This document shows positions 26,378 through 35,801 of a stretch of 64,000 bases of DNA, piece by piece. The stretch spans positions 45,368-109,367 of the forward strand of contig NZ_ATMR01000077.1 of the NCBI RefSeq assembly GCF_000427335.1, read 5' to 3'. Position 1 is the stretch's first letter; the number at the start of each line of letters is the position of its first letter. Both the position numbers and the translations under genes were made by a program. The notes beneath the pieces were generated by a model that worked only from the letters and a program-made list of their open reading frames with translations, was not told the origin of the DNA and made no database searches. The DNA is from Winogradskyella psychrotolerans RS-3 (GTDB taxonomy: Bacteria; Bacteroidota; Bacteroidia; Flavobacteriales; Flavobacteriaceae).

Positions 26378-26437
26378 TGAGGATAATGCATTATACACAA
26401 GTAACCAAAGAATACAATAGTTAACACATCAATAAAA

Positions 26438-27108
26438 ATGAAAAACACACTATTAAGTCTAAACGAAGCCACCAGAACCGTAAACTCAGGAAGCAATAAA
26501 GTCACATTACTAGATAATATCAATTTTAATGTAGAGGAAGGCGAATTCATTTCACTTATGGGACCATCTGGTTCTGGGAAATCTACTTTGTTGAATTGCA
26601 TTGGCCTGTTAGATCATTTCACAGATGGAGGCTATACCTTTTTGGGAGAACCTGTGCATAGCATGAAAGAAAAAACAGATCCAAATTGTATAAAGAGTAT
26701 ATCGGATTTGTATTTCAGGCCTATCATCTTATAGACGAATTAACAGTTTATGAAAATATTGAAACCCCTTTACTCTATAAAAACGTAAAATCTTCTGAAC
26801 GCAAAGCGATGGTGGCCGATATGTTAGATCGTTTTAATATCGTTGGGAAGAAAGATTTATTCCCTATTCAATTAAGCGGTGGTCAACAGCAATTAGTTGG
26901 TATTGCGAGAGCATTAATAGGAAAGCCAAAGTTGATCTTAGCAGATGAGCCAACAGGTAATTTGAATTCGAAACAAAGCGAAGAAATTATGGAGCTCTTT
27001 GCGCAATTAAATAAAGAAGGAGTCACCATAATCCAAGCCACACATTCTGAAAGTAATGCCGCTTATGGCTCTCGAATTATTAATCTGCTAGACGGAAAAA
27101 TAGTCTAA
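26438..27108 (+). CDS. Second ABC ATPase (MacB/LolD type), broken by a one-base frameshift
   Basis: The first frame holds Walker A (GPSGSGKST) and runs off after HSMKEK. The other frame resumes at KLYKEYIGFVFQAYHLIDELT and holds LSGGQQQLVGIARA, LILADEPTGNLN and the H-loop ATHSES. One A added to the A6 run at 26670-26675 restores EKNRSKLYKEY and a full 220-residue subunit. Likely a sequence error rather than a pseudogene, since every catalytic motif is intact. Together with the first ATPase it would serve the four permeases. Confidence 0.85.
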
Positions 27109-27124
27109 TTATTCATAAACAGAA

Positions 27125-27260
27125 AGGCATTTCGATAACGTTGCGTCGCTTCGAGTGAAATTTTCGTTTTTTAGAAAATTTTGTATCGAGAAGTAATATG
27201 TAGATATAAGATTCTCGATACATGTCTCGCTCACTCGAAACACTCGAATTGACGATGCTG
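27125..27260. repeat. Dispersed inverted-repeat element before tolC
   Basis: Contains a perfect 11-bp inverted repeat TGTATCGAGAA (27182-27192) / TTCTCGATACA (27212-27222), plus repeated CACTCGAA/CTTCGAGTG words on both sides. A related CACTCGAAGTGACG word is at 1266-1279. Non-coding. Confidence 0.6.
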
Positions 27261-27305
27261 TAGGATTAATTGTTCTGCACCTAAATAATTAAAAAGAAAC
27301 AAATC

Positions 27306-28730
27306 ATGACACATAAACTTGCAATATTAATCATCATTCTAGTGATGAGCTGGGCTAGTTTTTCTCAAAGTGAAATAAACAAAAGTTATACTTTAGACGA
27401 ATGCATTGCAGTCGCAATAGAGCATAATCTCGATTTAAAATCTACCAATTTACAAGCCAATTCAGCAAAAGTAAATTACCAACAGTCTAAAGCTAATTTG
27501 CTGCCAAGTCTTAATGGAAACTTTAGTTTGGGTGTTAATGATGGAAGAAGTATCGATCCATTTACCAACGCTTATATCAATCAAGAATTAACCTTTTCAA
27601 ACTTAGGATTAAGTTTGGATATGACTATTTTCAATGGCTTTCGATTATTAAATTCGGCCAAACAAGAGCGATTGAATAAAAAGGCGTCTGAGTTAGAAAT
27701 TGAAGCCGCGCAACAAGATTTAATATTAAATGTAACCTTAGCATATCTTCAAGTTTTAAATGCTAGAGATGTTTTAGAATTAACTAAAGCACGATTAGAA
27801 ACAACGAAACAACAACTTAAAATTCAACAAGATTTTTACGACAATGAATCTGGAAATCCAGCGGATTATGCTGATATTTTAGGACAGGTTGCTAGTGATG
27901 AAACTAGTGTTTTATCTTCTGAAAGTAGCTTAAATAATGCCAAACTGAACTTAGCACAATTAATGAATTTAAAAGAAAACGTCAATCTAGCGACAGATGG
28001 ATTAATTCTAGATTTTGAAAAATACAATTTAAGTTCGGATGCCGTTTTTGAAGAAGCTATTCAAAATTTAGCCACATTTAAAGCTAAGGAATTACGTATT
28101 GAAGCTGCTAAAAAAGGTGTCAGTATTGCTAAGTCTCAATTCACACCTGAAATATCGCTTTTTGGTGGTATCAATACCAATTACTCTAGTGCAGCAGAAC
28201 TGTTTACTTCAACGGGGACAAGCATTGTGGGGAGGAGTGATTTTGTTACGGTTGATGGTCAAGATTTACCAATTATGACGGAGCAAACCAATTTTGCTTC
28301 AAAACGTATTGGTTACAAAGATCAATTAGATAACAATTTAAATACTGTGGTTGGTGTTGCCGTTAATGTGCCATTGTTCAATGGATTTAGAGCTAAAAAT
28401 AATGTGGCATTAGAAAAAATTAGAGTAGAGGAGTCCATCATAGAATTAGAGCGTACACATGTAGATATAAAAAATGCAATTGCTCAGGTTTATTTTGATA
28501 TGGAAGCTGTTTATAACCGTCATCAAAGTATAGAAAAACAAGTGAAGGCTTACCAAGAATCGTATCGAATTAATGATATACGTTTTAAAAATGGAGTGTC
28601 TAATTTCTTAAATTATATAACAAGTAAGAACAATTTAGATAATGCCAAAGTGAATCTCGCTAATGCGAAATACGAATACTTATTGCGTGTAAAAGTTCTA
28701 GATTATTACAGAGGAACTAATTTATTTTGA
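27306..28730 (+). CDS. TolC-family outer-membrane efflux channel
   Basis: A 474-residue protein with a signal peptide (ending SFSQ) and two TolC repeats of long amphipathic helices (SYTLDECIAVAIEHNLDLK start, LNARDVLELTKARLETT, later AKKGVSIAKSQFTPEISLFGG and NVPLFNGFRAKN). It completes the tripartite pump with the HlyD adaptor and ABC subunits. Separated from the second ATPase by about 200 bases holding a dispersed repeat. Confidence 0.92.
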   Translation: MTHKLAILIIILVMSWASFSQSEINKSYTLDECIAVAIEHNLDLKSTNLQANSAKVNYQQSKANLLPSLNGNFSLGVNDGRSIDPFTNAYINQELTFSNLGLSLDMTIFNGFRLLNSAKQERLNKKASELEIEAAQQDLILNVTLAYLQVLNARDVLELTKARLETTKQQLKIQQDFYDNESGNPADYADILGQVASDETSVLSSESSLNNAKLNLAQLMNLKENVNLATDGLILDFEKYNLSSDAVFEEAIQNLATFKAKELRIEAAKKGVSIAKSQFTPEISLFGGINTNYSSAAELFTSTGTSIVGRSDFVTVDGQDLPIMTEQTNFASKRIGYKDQLDNNLNTVVGVAVNVPLFNGFRAKNNVALEKIRVEESIIELERTHVDIKNAIAQVYFDMEAVYNRHQSIEKQVKAYQESYRINDIRFKNGVSNFLNYITSKNNLDNAKVNLANAKYEYLLRVKVLDYYRGTNLF

Positions 28731-28849
28731 TTAGTTGAAGTCGTTCAACTTTTTAACTTCAGACTAAAGAAGATACATTTAATGGCTTTTGAGTTAATGC
28801 GTTTGGTGTTAAAGAATTTACTTTATAATTCATTAACAGGAATGACATC

Positions 28850-29833
28850 ATGTACTACAGAAAAAAGCATGGCAGAGGCTTTCGATATGTCGATAGCACT
28901 GATAAAACTATAAAAGATAAAGATTTAAAAGAATGGTTTAAATCGCTGGTTATTCCTCCGGCATGGACAACAGTGGAAATTGATTCCAAAAAATCAGCTA
29001 AGATTTTGGCGACAGGTAGAGACGATAAAAACAGAAAACAATACATCTATAATCCGAAATATAGAGAAAAACAAGATCAGGAAAAGTTTGACCGCATCCT
29101 AAAGTTTGCTAGCGAGCTAGAGCACATGCGACGTGTTACAGGTCAGCATCTTCGCAAGCGGAAATTGGTTAAGGAAAAAGTGCTAGCGTGTATGGTTCGC
29201 CTTTTAGAAGCGGCTTATTTTCGCCCAGGAAGTGATCGTTATTCCAAAGAAAATAGAAGTTATGGTTTAACTACGATGAGAAGTAAACACTTGCAGATTG
29301 ATGGAAATGAGTTGATTTTTCATTACATCGGAAAGTCTGGTAAAGAACAAGAACGACATATTGTAGATAAAAAATTGGCGAAAATAGTACAAGAAATCGA
29401 CGACTTACCGGGATACGAAATATTCAAATTTATTGATGAAGACGGTATAAAACAAGACGTGAAGAGCGATCATCTCAATGCGTATATTAGGGATGTGATG
29501 GGGGACGAATTTTCAGCCAAAGATTTTAGAACATGGGCAGGAACTGTAATTGCGGCTATGGCATTAGATGAGATTGGCTATTCTAAAGAGCAAGATCAAA
29601 AAGAACTGGATAGTAATATTCGCAATGCTGTTATAAAGGTTAGTGAAAGGTTAGGGAATACGCCTTCGGTAGCACGTAGTTCTTATATAGATCCACGTGT
29701 CATTGATGAATATATTGACGGCAAAACCATTAATTATTTTCAAAAGGAAATTTTTCGACTTTTGAAGGTCAATGAAAACCTTTCAAGAGAAGAAATCGGT
29801 GTGTTATGTATGTTGAAAAAGAAATTAAAATAA
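28850..29833 (+). CDS. DNA topoisomerase IB
   Basis: Poxvirus/eukaryote-like type IB enzyme that relaxes supercoils through a 3'-phosphotyrosine intermediate. The 327-residue length fits bacterial TopIB. Visible features: N-terminal LVIPPAWTTVEI and ATGRDDKNRKQYIYNPKYRE, the catalytic region RLLEAAYFRPGSDRY (Arg), the KSGK loop (Lys), FRTWAGT (Arg) and the active-site Tyr in SSYIDPRV near residue 278. Single gene, unrelated in function to its neighbours. Confidence 0.93.
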   Translation: MYYRKKHGRGFRYVDSTDKTIKDKDLKEWFKSLVIPPAWTTVEIDSKKSAKILATGRDDKNRKQYIYNPKYREKQDQEKFDRILKFASELEHMRRVTGQHLRKRKLVKEKVLACMVRLLEAAYFRPGSDRYSKENRSYGLTTMRSKHLQIDGNELIFHYIGKSGKEQERHIVDKKLAKIVQEIDDLPGYEIFKFIDEDGIKQDVKSDHLNAYIRDVMGDEFSAKDFRTWAGTVIAAMALDEIGYSKEQDQKELDSNIRNAVIKVSERLGNTPSVARSSYIDPRVIDEYIDGKTINYFQKEIFRLLKVNENLSREEIGVLCMLKKKLK

Positions 29834-29837
29834 ATGG

Positions 29838-30794
29838 TTAATTCCAACTGAGATCACTTCGTTCTTGCCAATAGTCTTTTGGATCTACAGCAAACGATTT
29901 TAGTTTTGATATGTCGTCCGCATCAAGTTTAAAATTTAAAGCTTTCAAATTTTGTTGAAGCTGATTCGTGCTCGACGCACCACTTAATATGATGCTTGGC
30001 TCTAAACTGTCCATAATAAAACGAATGGCAATAGCATCTGTGCCAACATTGTATTTTGTAGAAAGCGTTTCTAGATACGTATAGGCTTCATGGTATTCTT
30101 CAAATTTCTCATTTCTAAATATGCGTCCATTAGCTAGAGCTTCTTTGATAATAATAGTTTTTCCTTTGGCTAATAATTGTTTTAAAATTTCAAGCGTAGA
30201 TTGTTCAAATATATTGAAGGTGACTTGATAGCTATCAAATAAATCTTCACCATCAAAAGTTACTTTTAGAGCATCTTCTATAATTCTTACCTGCTCAGTT
30301 CCGCTAGAAGATATTCCGATTTTAAGTTGATGCTCTTGTTTTAAGTCGTTTAATCTAGAGAGTACAGCATCATTTGTTAAAACACCACTATCCAAAGTTG
30401 CAGAATGAATTTGATAGATTTTTAAATTAGGTAATAAAGCTTTTGAAACCTCCCATTGTGCATTCAATTTCTCTATAGAATGTTCTTTAATTTCATGTTT
30501 ACCTGAAAATCCGACTTCCCAATTCGCAACATAGGTATACCCAAATTTAGTAGAAAGATGAACATCTTTGTGGTTTCTAGAGTCATTCCAATCTTGTAAA
30601 AATTGTTCGCCCAAACCATAAGAAGGAGCCACATCAAAATCTCGAATTCCTAAGGCGTAGCTTTCATCTAAAACCTTTAAAGCATTTGCCTTAAAACTCT
30701 CAATAGACTTATCTATGTTTTGCTCTGGTCTTATGTTTATATAATCTGGTCTGCCCAAAGCGGCTAAGCCTAATCCAATTTTTGTGTTGCTCAT
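29838..30794 (-). CDS. Aldo/keto reductase family protein
   Basis: A 318-residue (beta/alpha)8-barrel NADPH-dependent oxidoreductase family member: GLGLAALGRP start, DFDVAPSYGLGEQFL (catalytic Asp/Tyr region), STKFGYTY (Lys), YQIHSA (His), KIGISSSG and C-terminal LSGASSTNQLQQNLKAL cofactor site. Substrate unknown. Convergent with topoisomerase (4-base gap) and upstream of the Msr cluster strand-wise, so it may be the last gene of that operon. Confidence 0.88.
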   Translation of the reverse strand: MSNTKIGLGLAALGRPDYINIRPEQNIDKSIESFKANALKVLDESYALGIRDFDVAPSYGLGEQFLQDWNDSRNHKDVHLSTKFGYTYVANWEVGFSGKHEIKEHSIEKLNAQWEVSKALLPNLKIYQIHSATLDSGVLTNDAVLSRLNDLKQEHQLKIGISSSGTEQVRIIEDALKVTFDGEDLFDSYQVTFNIFEQSTLEILKQLLAKGKTIIIKEALANGRIFRNEKFEEYHEAYTYLETLSTKYNVGTDAIAIRFIMDSLEPSIILSGASSTNQLQQNLKALNFKLDADDISKLKSFAVDPKDYWQERSDLSWN

Positions 30795-30813
30795 CTGTTA
30801 ATTATTCTGATCT

Positions 30814-31329
30814 CTATTGTATTGTTTTGGGAATAAAGTCTGTATCAATATGATTTGAAAAATCCTCTAATAAGAGCCTCAATTTAGGATTTATAAAGCG
30901 TTCGCAAAAAGGTTTTTCAGGATTTTTTTGATAATAATTCTGAATGGCTTCTCGAGACGCTTTAAATTCTGAAAACGGATATACTTCAGTAATTAATTTA
31001 TTTTCAAATTCAGGTTGAAACGTCTGAAGTAGGGTTTTGGCTTCTGCTTTTTGAGCCTTCGAAAAATAATAGATGGCAGAACGGTATTTGTCTCGCATAG
31101 AATGTGCAGATGTACTTTGGTGAGTGCGTAAATGAATTTCAATTAAAACCTGAAGTGAAATACTCTCAGAATTATAATGTAAAATAACAGCTTCAGAAAA
31201 GGAGCTATTTTCTTCGGTAGAAGCGATAAAACCTTGTTCTACATTATATACGCCTTTCAAAGATTGAAATACAGCTTCGGTACACCAATGGCAGCCACCT
31301 CCAAATGCTATTTTAGTTGGTCTATCCAT
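30814..31329 (-). CDS. Divergent MsrA-like peptide methionine sulfoxide reductase
   Basis: A 171-residue MsrA-fold protein with GGCHWCTEAVFQ (Cys13 is the catalytic position) and the downstream RYSAIYYFS strand (family: QYRSVIYY). It lacks the substrate loop GG..PTYREVCSG.TGHAE that the neighbouring MsrA has. That part is replaced by a short ASTEENSSFSEAV segment, and HDPT reads HQST. It may act on another sulfoxide or have lost activity. Overlaps the glutaredoxin gene by 22 bp. Confidence 0.85.
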   Translation of the reverse strand: MDRPTKIAFGGGCHWCTEAVFQSLKGVYNVEQGFIASTEENSSFSEAVILHYNSESISLQVLIEIHLRTHQSTSAHSMRDKYRSAIYYFSKAQKAEAKTLLQTFQPEFENKLITEVYPFSEFKASREAIQNYYQKNPEKPFCERFINPKLRLLLEDFSNHIDTDFIPKTIQ

Positions 31330-31562
31330 TTATTTAATTCAGCGTCTGGTGGATTTCGTAATTTTTTAGTGCCTAGTGTGATGGTTGGGAAATTAAGTTT
31401 TTTTGTGGTGTATAAGTTCCTTAATTCTTCAGCATAATCTTCATTGATGTCAACATCTAAAAACGAATACTGTAAGCCACTTTCATTCAAAACCTTTATA
31501 TAATGTTGAGTTTTATGGCATCGCGATGTGCCGTATAACTTGATTTTTAAATTAGAAGACAT
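31308..31562 (-). CDS. Glutaredoxin-like protein with CxxT active site
   Basis: An 84-residue thioredoxin-fold protein: strand IKLYGTSRCHKTQHY, with Cys15 and Thr18 in place of a second Cys, FLDVDINEDYAEELR and the cis-Pro region FPTITLG. Lies between two msrA-type genes and overlaps the divergent one, suggesting it reduces or is coupled to these enzymes. A monothiol site would normally need glutathione or a resolving partner. Confidence 0.82.
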   Translation of the reverse strand: MSSNLKIKLYGTSRCHKTQHYIKVLNESGLQYSFLDVDINEDYAEELRNLYTTKKLNFPTITLGTKKLRNPPDAELNKWIDQLK

Positions 31563-31638
31563 TTTTTATTCGCGTTCTTTTCTTTGATTTAAAAAAGCAA
31601 CTCTCAGAAGAAAGTAGCTCTCATTATGTGTTTTATGA

Positions 31639-32178
31639 TTATTTCAACTTATCTGAATGAAGCGCTCTTAGCTTCGCTAGTTTTGGATCTATTACAAAAC
31701 TACAATAGCCATATTCTGGATTGCTTTCATAAAAATCTTGATGCTCTTTTTCTGCTTCATAAAAAACAGGAGCAGCAGATAATTCGGTGACAATAGGTTG
31801 TTCATAATACGGCATCATCTCTTTAAGTACAAGGTCTGCAATTTCTTTCTGTTTATCACCATGGTAATAAATCACAGAACGGTATTGTGTTCCGCGATCG
31901 GCTCCTTGTTGATTAAGCGTTGTAGGATCGTGTGTGGTCATAAAAATGACTAGAATATCTTCGTAGCTAATCACGTTAGCATCAAAAGTAACTTGTACAA
32001 CTTCAGCATGCCCCGTTAAACCAGAACAAATTTCTCTATATGTAGGTCTTCCAGGAACAGTTCCACCAGAATATCCAGATATGACTTCTTCTACACCTTT
32101 TACTTCCTGAAAAACAGCTTCTGTACACCAAAAACAGCCTCCGCCAACGGTTGCTATTTGTAAATTTTTAGTCGTCAT
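31639..32178 (-). CDS. msrA: Peptide methionine-(S)-S-oxide reductase MsrA
   Basis: Repairs methionine-S-sulfoxide in proteins. The 179-residue protein has the active site GGGCFWCTEA (Cys15), SGYSGG..PGRPTYREICSGLTGHAE, HDPTTLNQQGADRGTQYRS and a C-terminal YCSF. It starts as TAATG overlapping the msrB stop, so the two are translationally coupled. Confidence 0.96.
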   Translation of the reverse strand: MTTKNLQIATVGGGCFWCTEAVFQEVKGVEEVISGYSGGTVPGRPTYREICSGLTGHAEVVQVTFDANVISYEDILVIFMTTHDPTTLNQQGADRGTQYRSVIYYHGDKQKEIADLVLKEMMPYYEQPIVTELSAAPVFYEAEKEHQDFYESNPEYGYCSFVIDPKLAKLRALHSDKLK

Positions 32179-32630
32179 TAGGCAATCTCCTTATCTAAAA
32201 TCATGGATTCTGAATTCACGCAATAGCGCAATCCACTAGGTTCGGGTCCATCTGGGAATACATGTCCTAAATGTCCATCGCAAGTATTACACATCACTTC
32301 CACGCGTACCATTCCGAAAGTAGTATCTTTTTCGTATTTAATAGCGTTTTCTTTTATGGGTTGTGTAAAACTCGGCCAACCTGTGCTTGAGCTAAATTTT
32401 ATGGTAGAATCAAACAAAGGAGTGTTGCAGCAAACGCAATTGTACTTGCCTTCGTCATAAGCAGTACAAAGCTCACCAGTGTGTGCGCGTTCTGTGCCTT
32501 TATGTCTCGTAATTCTGAATTGCTCAGGAGTTAATTGAGCCCTCCATTCTGCTTCTGTTTTTTCAACTCGTTTATCTGGAGTTGGATTTCCTTTTACGGA
32601 AAAGTTGATGACTTCTTTCCAAGTTAACAT
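32178..32630 (-). CDS. msrB: Peptide methionine-(R)-S-oxide reductase MsrB
   Basis: Repairs methionine-R-sulfoxide. Shows the zinc-binding CxxC pairs (CVCCN, MCNTCDGH), SSTGWPSF, GHVFPDGP and the catalytic Cys in RYCVNSESM. The start at 32630 (MLTWKEVINF) gives a usual length; an in-frame Met at 32705 would add 25 non-conserved residues. First gene of the leftward repair operon, divergent from the FKBP gene. Confidence 0.95.
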   Translation of the reverse strand: MLTWKEVINFSVKGNPTPDKRVEKTEAEWRAQLTPEQFRITRHKGTERAHTGELCTAYDEGKYNCVCCNTPLFDSTIKFSSSTGWPSFTQPIKENAIKYEKDTTFGMVRVEVMCNTCDGHLGHVFPDGPEPSGLRYCVNSESMILDKEIA

Positions 32631-32845
32631 AGTTAATGGTCCTTTGTTATTATAATTGATTTGTCTATCTATTTTCAAGATAAAGGTAGTCGAAATGTTT
32701 TTCAATGTCTTACAGTTATAAAATTATAAGTGCGTTACCTAGGTATCTTTCTAAATTTACAGCTTACAATTAATTATTCACGTTAAGTTTTTCTTAAATA
32801 CTCCGGAAATTTTCGGTTTCATTCTTTATTCTGTCTTATAAATAA

Positions 32846-32853
32846 TAGTTTTG
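32846..32853 (+). promoter_or_regulatory. -7 element for the FKBP gene
   Basis: TAGTTTTG matches TAnnTTTG and ends 12 bases before the first ATG. No clear -33 TTTG at the expected spacing. Confidence 0.45.
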
Positions 32854-32865
32854 TAGCTTAAATAA

Positions 32866-33309
32866 ATGAAAACAAGAAGTATGAGCTTAGTAAAAGAAAA
32901 TGACACAGTAAAAGTACATTACACAGGGAAATTAAAAAACGGACAAATTTTTGACAGTTCTTTAGAGCGTGAGCCATTAGAGTTTACCTTAGGTAAAGGC
33001 ATGTTGATTCCTGGTTTTGAAAGTGCAGTTATTGATATGAAAGTGAATGACAAAAAAACGGTAGATATTCCTGTAACTGAAGCTTATGGTGAGGTAAAAC
33101 AAGAATTATTTCATAAAGTAGATAATGCACAACTTCCGGAAGACGTTAAGCCAGAAATTGGTTTAGGTTTAGTATCTAAAGATGCACAAGGTAACGAGCA
33201 CCCTTTTAAAATTATAGAAGTTAATGATGACCATATCGTTGTAGATGGAAATCATCCATTAGCAGGACAAGAGTTAGTATTTGATCTAGAATTAGTAGAG
33301 ATTAAATAA
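32866..33309 (+). CDS. FKBP-type peptidyl-prolyl isomerase, SlyD-like
   Basis: A 147-residue cytoplasmic proline isomerase/chaperone: VKVHYTGKLKNGQIFDSS, PLEFTLGKGMLIPGFE, VTEAYGEV, an inserted flap (IF domain) and NHPLAGQELVFDLELVEI. It lacks the His-rich tail of E. coli SlyD. A second Met at 32881 (MSLVKEND) is an equally good start. Confidence 0.93.
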   Translation: MKTRSMSLVKENDTVKVHYTGKLKNGQIFDSSLEREPLEFTLGKGMLIPGFESAVIDMKVNDKKTVDIPVTEAYGEVKQELFHKVDNAQLPEDVKPEIGLGLVSKDAQGNEHPFKIIEVNDDHIVVDGNHPLAGQELVFDLELVEIK

Positions 33310-33384
33310 GTGTCAGTCTGAGCGCAGTCGAAGACCTGAAAATTACTTTTAGTGGTAATTCGAATGCACCCAATGTGACAAAAT

Positions 33385-33420
33385 AAAAAAACCTGTAAAG
33401 TTCAACTTTACAGGTTTTTT
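33385..33420. terminator. Terminator between FKBP and sulfatase genes
   Basis: AAAAAACCTGTAAAGTT / AACTTTACAGGTTTTTT, near-perfect and bidirectional, serving both convergent genes. A GTCAGTCTGAGCGCAGTCGA word at 33311-33330 just before it looks like another dispersed short repeat. Confidence 0.9.
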
Positions 33421-33447
33421 ATTAAAAATCAAGGGCAAAAAGGCTAT

Positions 33448-34947
33448 TTACTTTATAATATTTGCGTCACACCAAGCATCGTATGCGGTTTGAAGTTCTT
33501 TAACTATTTCAGGATGTTGCGCTGAAACATCATGGCGTTCTCCAGGATCAGCTTCAATATCAAATAATTTGATAGTTAAATCATCTCTAATTGGAGCAAT
33601 ATACTGTGCCGATGGTTCACTCTTCCAGTGGTTTTCTTTGGCGTTCGTTATTTTCCATTTCCCTTGTCGTGCAGCCCAAGTTTTTTGCCATTTCCAAACT
33701 AATAAACGATCTTCGTTTGGTTCAAGTAAACTGATGCCATCAATGTGTTTATCAGTTATTGTAATTCCTGCTGCGTTTGTTAATGTCGGTAAAATATCTA
33801 ATGCAGAGACGTAACGTTTTTCGATTTTACCAGCTTCCACATGCCCAGGCCAACTTACTGCCATTGGTACCCTGATGCCGCCTTCCCAAAGAGAGTATTT
33901 GCCACCTGTTAGTGGTGCGTTATTTGCTCCTGTAAGTGGAGAGCCTCCATTGTCTGAAACAAATACAACTAAGGTGTTTTTACCTAATCCGGTTTCGTTT
34001 AACGCATCTAAAACACGACCAATATTATCATCTAAACAATTCAAATTGGCTAAATAGTATTTTCGTAAGTCCTCTGTGTTTATCGCGCCAACTCTAGAGT
34101 ATTTATCATAGTACGCTGAGTAACTTCCTGGTTTATGATTTCCAAACTCTTCTAAGTTATCAGGATCGTAGTTAGGAATCTCTTTAACATTAAACTTATC
34201 TAAATATTTTTTTGGTACTTCGTGAATTAAATGATGAACAGCACTGTAAGATAGTGTTAAAAAGAAAGGCTTGTCGTGTTTACGTTTTAGATACTCAATA
34301 GACTCGTCCGTTAAAATATCAGTAAGATAACCCTCTTCGTAACTTTTTTCTCCCATATTATGCATTAAAGGTCCCAGTAAAGCACTAGTGCCATAAGGAT
34401 CTGGAGTGCGGTCTTTGATACTTTGAGAATTTAACCAATAATCGTGAGCGTGTGCAGAAAACCCTAAAAACTCATCATAACCATGTTGTAATGGATATTC
34501 TCTAACATCATTTTTATGAAAATTTTGACCTAAGTCATTTTTGCCAATACGCGCTGTGTGGTAGCCTGCTTCTTTTAAGTATTCAGGAATTGTTTTTACG
34601 TCGTCTGGTAACCCTGGTCCCCAACTTGCGGGTTTATCCCAACGAAACTGGTTTTTTCCTGTAATAATTCCTGCTCTAGATGGACTACAAACAGGAGCTG
34701 TAACGTAAGCCTGTGAGTAAACCGTACCAGATTTTCCTAATCGTGCGATATTTGGACTAGAAACGGAGGTGTCAAAATTGTCGAAAGGTGAAAAATCCGC
34801 ATAACCTTGGTCATCAATAACAATTAAAAGAATGTTCGGTTTTTCATTCTGAATTACGATGTCTTCTGAAGAGGTTTCGCTTTTCTTCTTTTCTGAATGA
34901 CATGAAAATAATAAAGCAAAAACTAGTAATGCTGCGACGTGTTTCAT
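33448..34947 (-). CDS. Sulfatase lipoprotein (type I, Cys-type)
   Basis: A 499-residue arylsulfatase-family enzyme exported as a lipoprotein (LLFSC, Cys16). Catalytic signature CSPSRAGIITG with Cys87, which an anaerobic or FGE maturase must convert to formylglycine. Metal ligands are DD (45-46) and SDNGG, with GGKYSLWEGGIRVP downstream. It would cleave sulfate esters from algal polysaccharides or glycosaminoglycans. No maturase lies in the window, and it is not obviously part of the SusC/D locus 8 kb away. Confidence 0.93.
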   Translation of the reverse strand: MKHVAALLVFALLFSCHSEKKKSETSSEDIVIQNEKPNILLIVIDDQGYADFSPFDNFDTSVSSPNIARLGKSGTVYSQAYVTAPVCSPSRAGIITGKNQFRWDKPASWGPGLPDDVKTIPEYLKEAGYHTARIGKNDLGQNFHKNDVREYPLQHGYDEFLGFSAHAHDYWLNSQSIKDRTPDPYGTSALLGPLMHNMGEKSYEEGYLTDILTDESIEYLKRKHDKPFFLTLSYSAVHHLIHEVPKKYLDKFNVKEIPNYDPDNLEEFGNHKPGSYSAYYDKYSRVGAINTEDLRKYYLANLNCLDDNIGRVLDALNETGLGKNTLVVFVSDNGGSPLTGANNAPLTGGKYSLWEGGIRVPMAVSWPGHVEAGKIEKRYVSALDILPTLTNAAGITITDKHIDGISLLEPNEDRLLVWKWQKTWAARQGKWKITNAKENHWKSEPSAQYIAPIRDDLTIKLFDIEADPGERHDVSAQHPEIVKELQTAYDAWCDANIIK

Positions 34948-34975
34948 TTTAAAAGCTGTTTAGGTTAATTCAAGT

Positions 34976-35737
34976 TTATAAGCCATCTACAATCGTGACT
35001 TTGATTTCTTTTTCTTCTAATTTCTTTCTTTTTATATCAGAAATACCGCTGTCTGTGATAATTTCATCCACACGTGAAAGGTCACATATGCGAGCAAAAC
35101 TCTTTTTTCCGAATTTTGAAGAATCCGCTAAAACAATCACTTTTTGAGCCGCATTTAGCATTTTCTTGTTTAATTCCGCTTCTTCTAGGTTTGTAGTAGA
35201 AAGTCCGTATTCTAAATCAATGCCATCAACACCTAAAAACAATTTACTACAAGACACATTTTGTAAAATATATTCCGCATAATTTCCAATAACAGAAGCA
35301 GAGCTGTGTCTTATATAGCCGCCAAGTTGAAGGATTTCAATATTCTTATCGTGTATAAGGTGCAGAACCACATGAAGCGAAGACGTAATTACTGTCAGTT
35401 TGTTTTTGGGTTGAATGTATTTTGAAAAGGCTTGAACGGTTGTTCCTGACGCTATTAAAATAGAGTCGTTTTCAACAATGCGACTTGCGGCCATTTGTGC
35501 AATACCATTTTTCTCTTCTACTGAGATTTTCTCTTTGTCTAAAACCGTACGTTCATTAATGTATGGGTTTTCTAAAGAAGCTCCACCATGAGTTCTGTGG
35601 AGCAAACCTTTTTGTTCTAGAAGTTTTAAATCTTTTCTAATGGTTACTGCAGAAACATTTAAAATCTCACATAAGTCTAAAACTTCAAGATGTTTTTCTT
35701 TCTCTAACCTGTCTAATATGTCTTGATGTCTCTTCAT
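34976..35737 (-). CDS. glpR: DeoR/GlpR-family repressor of the glycerol regulon
   Basis: N-terminal winged HTH (HQDILDRLEKEKHLEVLDLCEILNVSAVTIRKDL, then GLLHRTHGGA) and a C-terminal sugar-phosphate-sensing domain (NDSILIASGTTV, ILQLGGYIR, KLFLGVDGI, VIVLADSSKFG). About 253 residues from the Met at 35737; upstream in-frame residues lie over the promoter and are not conserved. Divergent from glpD-glpK-glpF, so glycerol-3-phosphate is the likely inducer. Confidence 0.9.
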   Translation of the reverse strand: MKRHQDILDRLEKEKHLEVLDLCEILNVSAVTIRKDLKLLEQKGLLHRTHGGASLENPYINERTVLDKEKISVEEKNGIAQMAASRIVENDSILIASGTTVQAFSKYIQPKNKLTVITSSLHVVLHLIHDKNIEILQLGGYIRHSSASVIGNYAEYILQNVSCSKLFLGVDGIDLEYGLSTTNLEEAELNKKMLNAAQKVIVLADSSKFGKKSFARICDLSRVDEIITDSGISDIKRKKLEEKEIKVTIVDGL

Positions 35738-35801
35738 GTATTGAATTTTGATGCGATGTAATTTTTGATAATGATAAGGCTTGAAAACAAACAAATATAA
35801 T

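Noticed and set aside
26686..27108. Separate short ABC gene starting at 26686
   Set aside because: It lacks Walker A and continues the upstream frame exactly once one A is restored; it is one gene.
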